Assembly (NCBI GenBank): GCA_021292105.1
Contig: CM037861.1
Coordinates: 30,489,674-30,553,673 of the forward strand
Reading direction: 5' to 3'
Source: Anadara kagoshimensis
Taxonomy: Eukaryota > Mollusca > Bivalvia > Arcoida > Arcidae
Length of the DNA stretch: 64,000 nucleotides
Below are positions 62,010-64,000 of this stretch, one piece after another. The number at the start of each line of letters is the position of its first letter. The stretch's first letter is position 1. The position numbers were made by a program, and so were the translations under genes. The notes under the pieces are model-generated. The model saw only the letters and a program-made list of their open reading frames with translations, had not been told where the DNA came from and did no database searches.

Positions 62010-63530
62010 AATGAAAAGATTAGGATGCCGGCCCGTGATTTTACAGACCGGAATATCAAAATGGCCAAGCCTCCTTCTTTGTATATGTGAAAAAAAAGTA
62101 AAAGATTTTTGTATTATGGTGCTGAGCCATGATTTTATTGACAAGGAGATCAAAATGGTTGAGCTTTATCATGTTTGTGAACGTTCTCAAATTTTTTGTG
62201 ATCTTAAATTACCAATATTTCTGATTTTGATGAAAATTCAGAAATGAGTTTGAAGCTTTTTATGTGTTGTGTCTAACATTTTTGTGCGTAATACGCAATC
62301 ATAAATTTATGCAACTTTATTTTCTGTCTTAAAGAAAAAGTGTGTGTGTGTATGTGTGTGTGCATATGTGCCTGTGTGTGCATATGTGCATGTGTGTGCA
62401 TATGTGCGTTTGTGTTCAATATTTATGTTTCCCAAATGAACTGGAAGCCATGTAATGTTTATCCAATCAATATCTTCTGCAAACATTTTGGGTAGAGTAG
62501 ATGTGCAATTTACTATTTCATATTTTGATCATGCACACATGCTTGGAAAAACATGCATTTTCTAGTTAGTATTTCTTTGGGGGACATTGTATAAATTGCA
62601 TCCAATTTCAGCAGGGTATAACTTGTATTCTTTGTAAGTCTCCGTCAATTTATTGCCAAGCTCTTTTTATAACACCAACATCTGACTAAACAAATGGTGC
62701 AGATAAATCAAAGTTTTACTGTTTATATATATATATAGGCATTATCAATACAAAATTAGTACATTATACATTGGTACATTTCTTGAGTACTATGTCAAGA
62801 AAAATGGCTAATACTGGTGCTATGTGTGGTTGATTGCAGTCTGATTATTAAAAGTAGTTTATAGTGCATATAGGTTGCATCTAAAAAAAAAATAAGTAGT
62901 TGGTATGTATGTATAATGCTCTGAAACATGAAACATTGCACATAACTAGTTGTCTATATTTCTTGTTGCCAAATTTCCAAAATTAGTGAAAAAATAGTCC
63001 TTTCCTTTCTATAGTATTTTTTCACAAATGTGTTAAATGTATGGAAATTGTACCAAATTCAAACGCTTAATGATAAAAAGTACCTAAATGGCAACCTTGC
63101 ACACTTAAATGTACAAATCTGGACAAATAAACAAATTTGATTGGTCAGCCTGATTATTTACTAAGTGTGCTAAATTGCTAATATACAGAAATATAGTAAC
63201 CATTACCTAGATCCTCGAATTAAAACAAGTTTTGATTATAAAGATATACATTTGATATATCAATATTTTTGTTTCCAGCTTCAAAACTGATGACTGTTAA
63301 ATGATAAAAGTGCTGAGTATAAACAATTAATAACAATGAAAAGTGCTATTTTATTACGCAAAAATATACATAATGTCATTATGAAGTCATTATTAATGTG
63401 CTTAATTTTGATTCATTTTAGTTGTAAAAATCTTAACATCATATAGTGTCCTAATAGTGCTATAGTGCAAGACCTAATCATTAATTGTTACCTGTTTGTA
63501 ATTAAAGAGAACTATAACAATATTACTAGT
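62010..63530. other. Region downstream of the TMC stop codon
   Basis: It must contain the TMC 3' UTR if the 61873 exon is used. It holds a TGTGTGCATATGTGC minisatellite (about 62340-62412), a MITE half (about 62636-62723) and AT-rich sequence. No further gene was recognised. Confidence 0.6.
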
Positions 63531-63533
63531 CAG

Positions 63534-63619
63534 CTAAATTGTACAATCTTGGGGGTAGAAGTCATGTCGATGGTGTGTTGTGTGTGTGTGAGAGAGAGAG
63601 AGAGTTCTGTATACAATCT

Positions 63620-63662
<43 letters not shown>

Positions 63663-63900
63663 AAGTCATCATTAGTGTGTGTGTGTTCTGTATACAATCT
63701 GGGGGCAGAAACCATTAGAGCTCAATAAGTCATCATTAGTTTGTGTGTATGTGTGTGTGTTCTGTATACAATCTGGGGGCAGAAACCATTAGAGCTCAAT
63801 AAGTCATCATTAGTTTGTATATGTGTGTGGGGGATGGGTGTGTGAACTATCGTAGTACAATGTAAGAGCAGAAACTACCAAAGCACAAGTCATCATTGTG
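63534..63900. repeat. TCTGTATACAATCTGGGGG minisatellite with a 42-G run
   Basis: Four units of roughly 90 bp share TCTGTATACAATCTGGGGG, AGAAACCATTAGAGCTCAAT and AAGTCATCATTAGT with TG-rich ends. In the first unit the G run has grown to 42 bases (63620-63661). Confidence 0.9.
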
Positions 63901-64000
63901 TTAATGGTGTCTGTGGACATATGCAAACTTTCACACTTACGTGTATGTGTATTTGTGCGTGTGGTTTCATTGCTTACTAGTATTTTTCAACAAAAGTGTG

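Noticed and set aside
63465..63728. Frames with poly-Gly or poly-Pro
   Set aside because: Produced by the 42-G run and TG repeats; there is no exon context.

Overview
This is intron-rich, AT-rich animal DNA, most likely from a bivalve mollusc. The evidence is spliced metazoan genes with GT/AG introns and many short repeat families of the kind common in bivalve genomes: tRNA-headed SINEs with ACTC tails, an element running from AGCTCACCTGAGCC to GGCCCATGGGCC plus TCTTGTT, and Tc1/mariner- and pogo-like MITEs. The bivalve assignment is an inference from repeat style and protein similarity; the species cannot be named. No bacterial, viral or CRISPR features were seen.

Layout. (1) About 1-24,120, plus strand: the last 23 exons of a DNA topoisomerase III alpha gene (TOP3A). 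They cover the catalytic tyrosine, the C-terminal zinc ribbons, two GRF zinc fingers and a terminal CCHC knuckle; the N-terminal exons (about 290 residues by comparison with human) lie upstream of the window. (2) About 24,120-27,090: the space between two convergent genes, filled with SINE and MITE remnants. (3) 27,094 to about 30,350, minus strand: a complete three-coding-exon Chibby homologue (CBY1, 127 residues) with a probable 5' untranslated exon. (4) About 30,300-30,450: a compact head-to-head promoter region with an ETS-type CCGGAAGT site. (5) About 30,390-62,009, plus strand: a TMC (transmembrane channel-like) gene of 18 coding exons, 843 residues by my splice model, with the family signature CWETVVGGEIYRL. 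Its introns hold a 3-kb, 107-bp-period satellite, six related MITE copies, minisatellites, SINEs and a 2-kb rolling-circle-type element. (6) 62,010-64,000: downstream sequence with TG-rich minisatellites and a 42-G homopolymer.

The genes are not an operon. TOP3A works in double Holliday junction dissolution with BLM and RMI proteins, Chibby is a ciliary-base and beta-catenin-binding coiled-coil protein, and TMC proteins are multi-pass membrane proteins of the ion channel/scramblase superfamily. The only regulatory link visible is the shared CBY1/TMC promoter region.

The most unusual observations are decayed tandem duplications of single exons (two in TMC, one in TOP3A), one of which leaves a second splice acceptor exactly 150 nt upstream in an open frame; a satellite that seems to have grown from a tRNA-like SINE head; a repeat whose tandem core carries many nuclear-receptor half-sites; and an ATTGG (inverted CCAAT) minisatellite in the last TMC intron. 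Splice models were made by eye from conserved protein similarity, GT/AG sites and phase agreement; no alignment or search was run.
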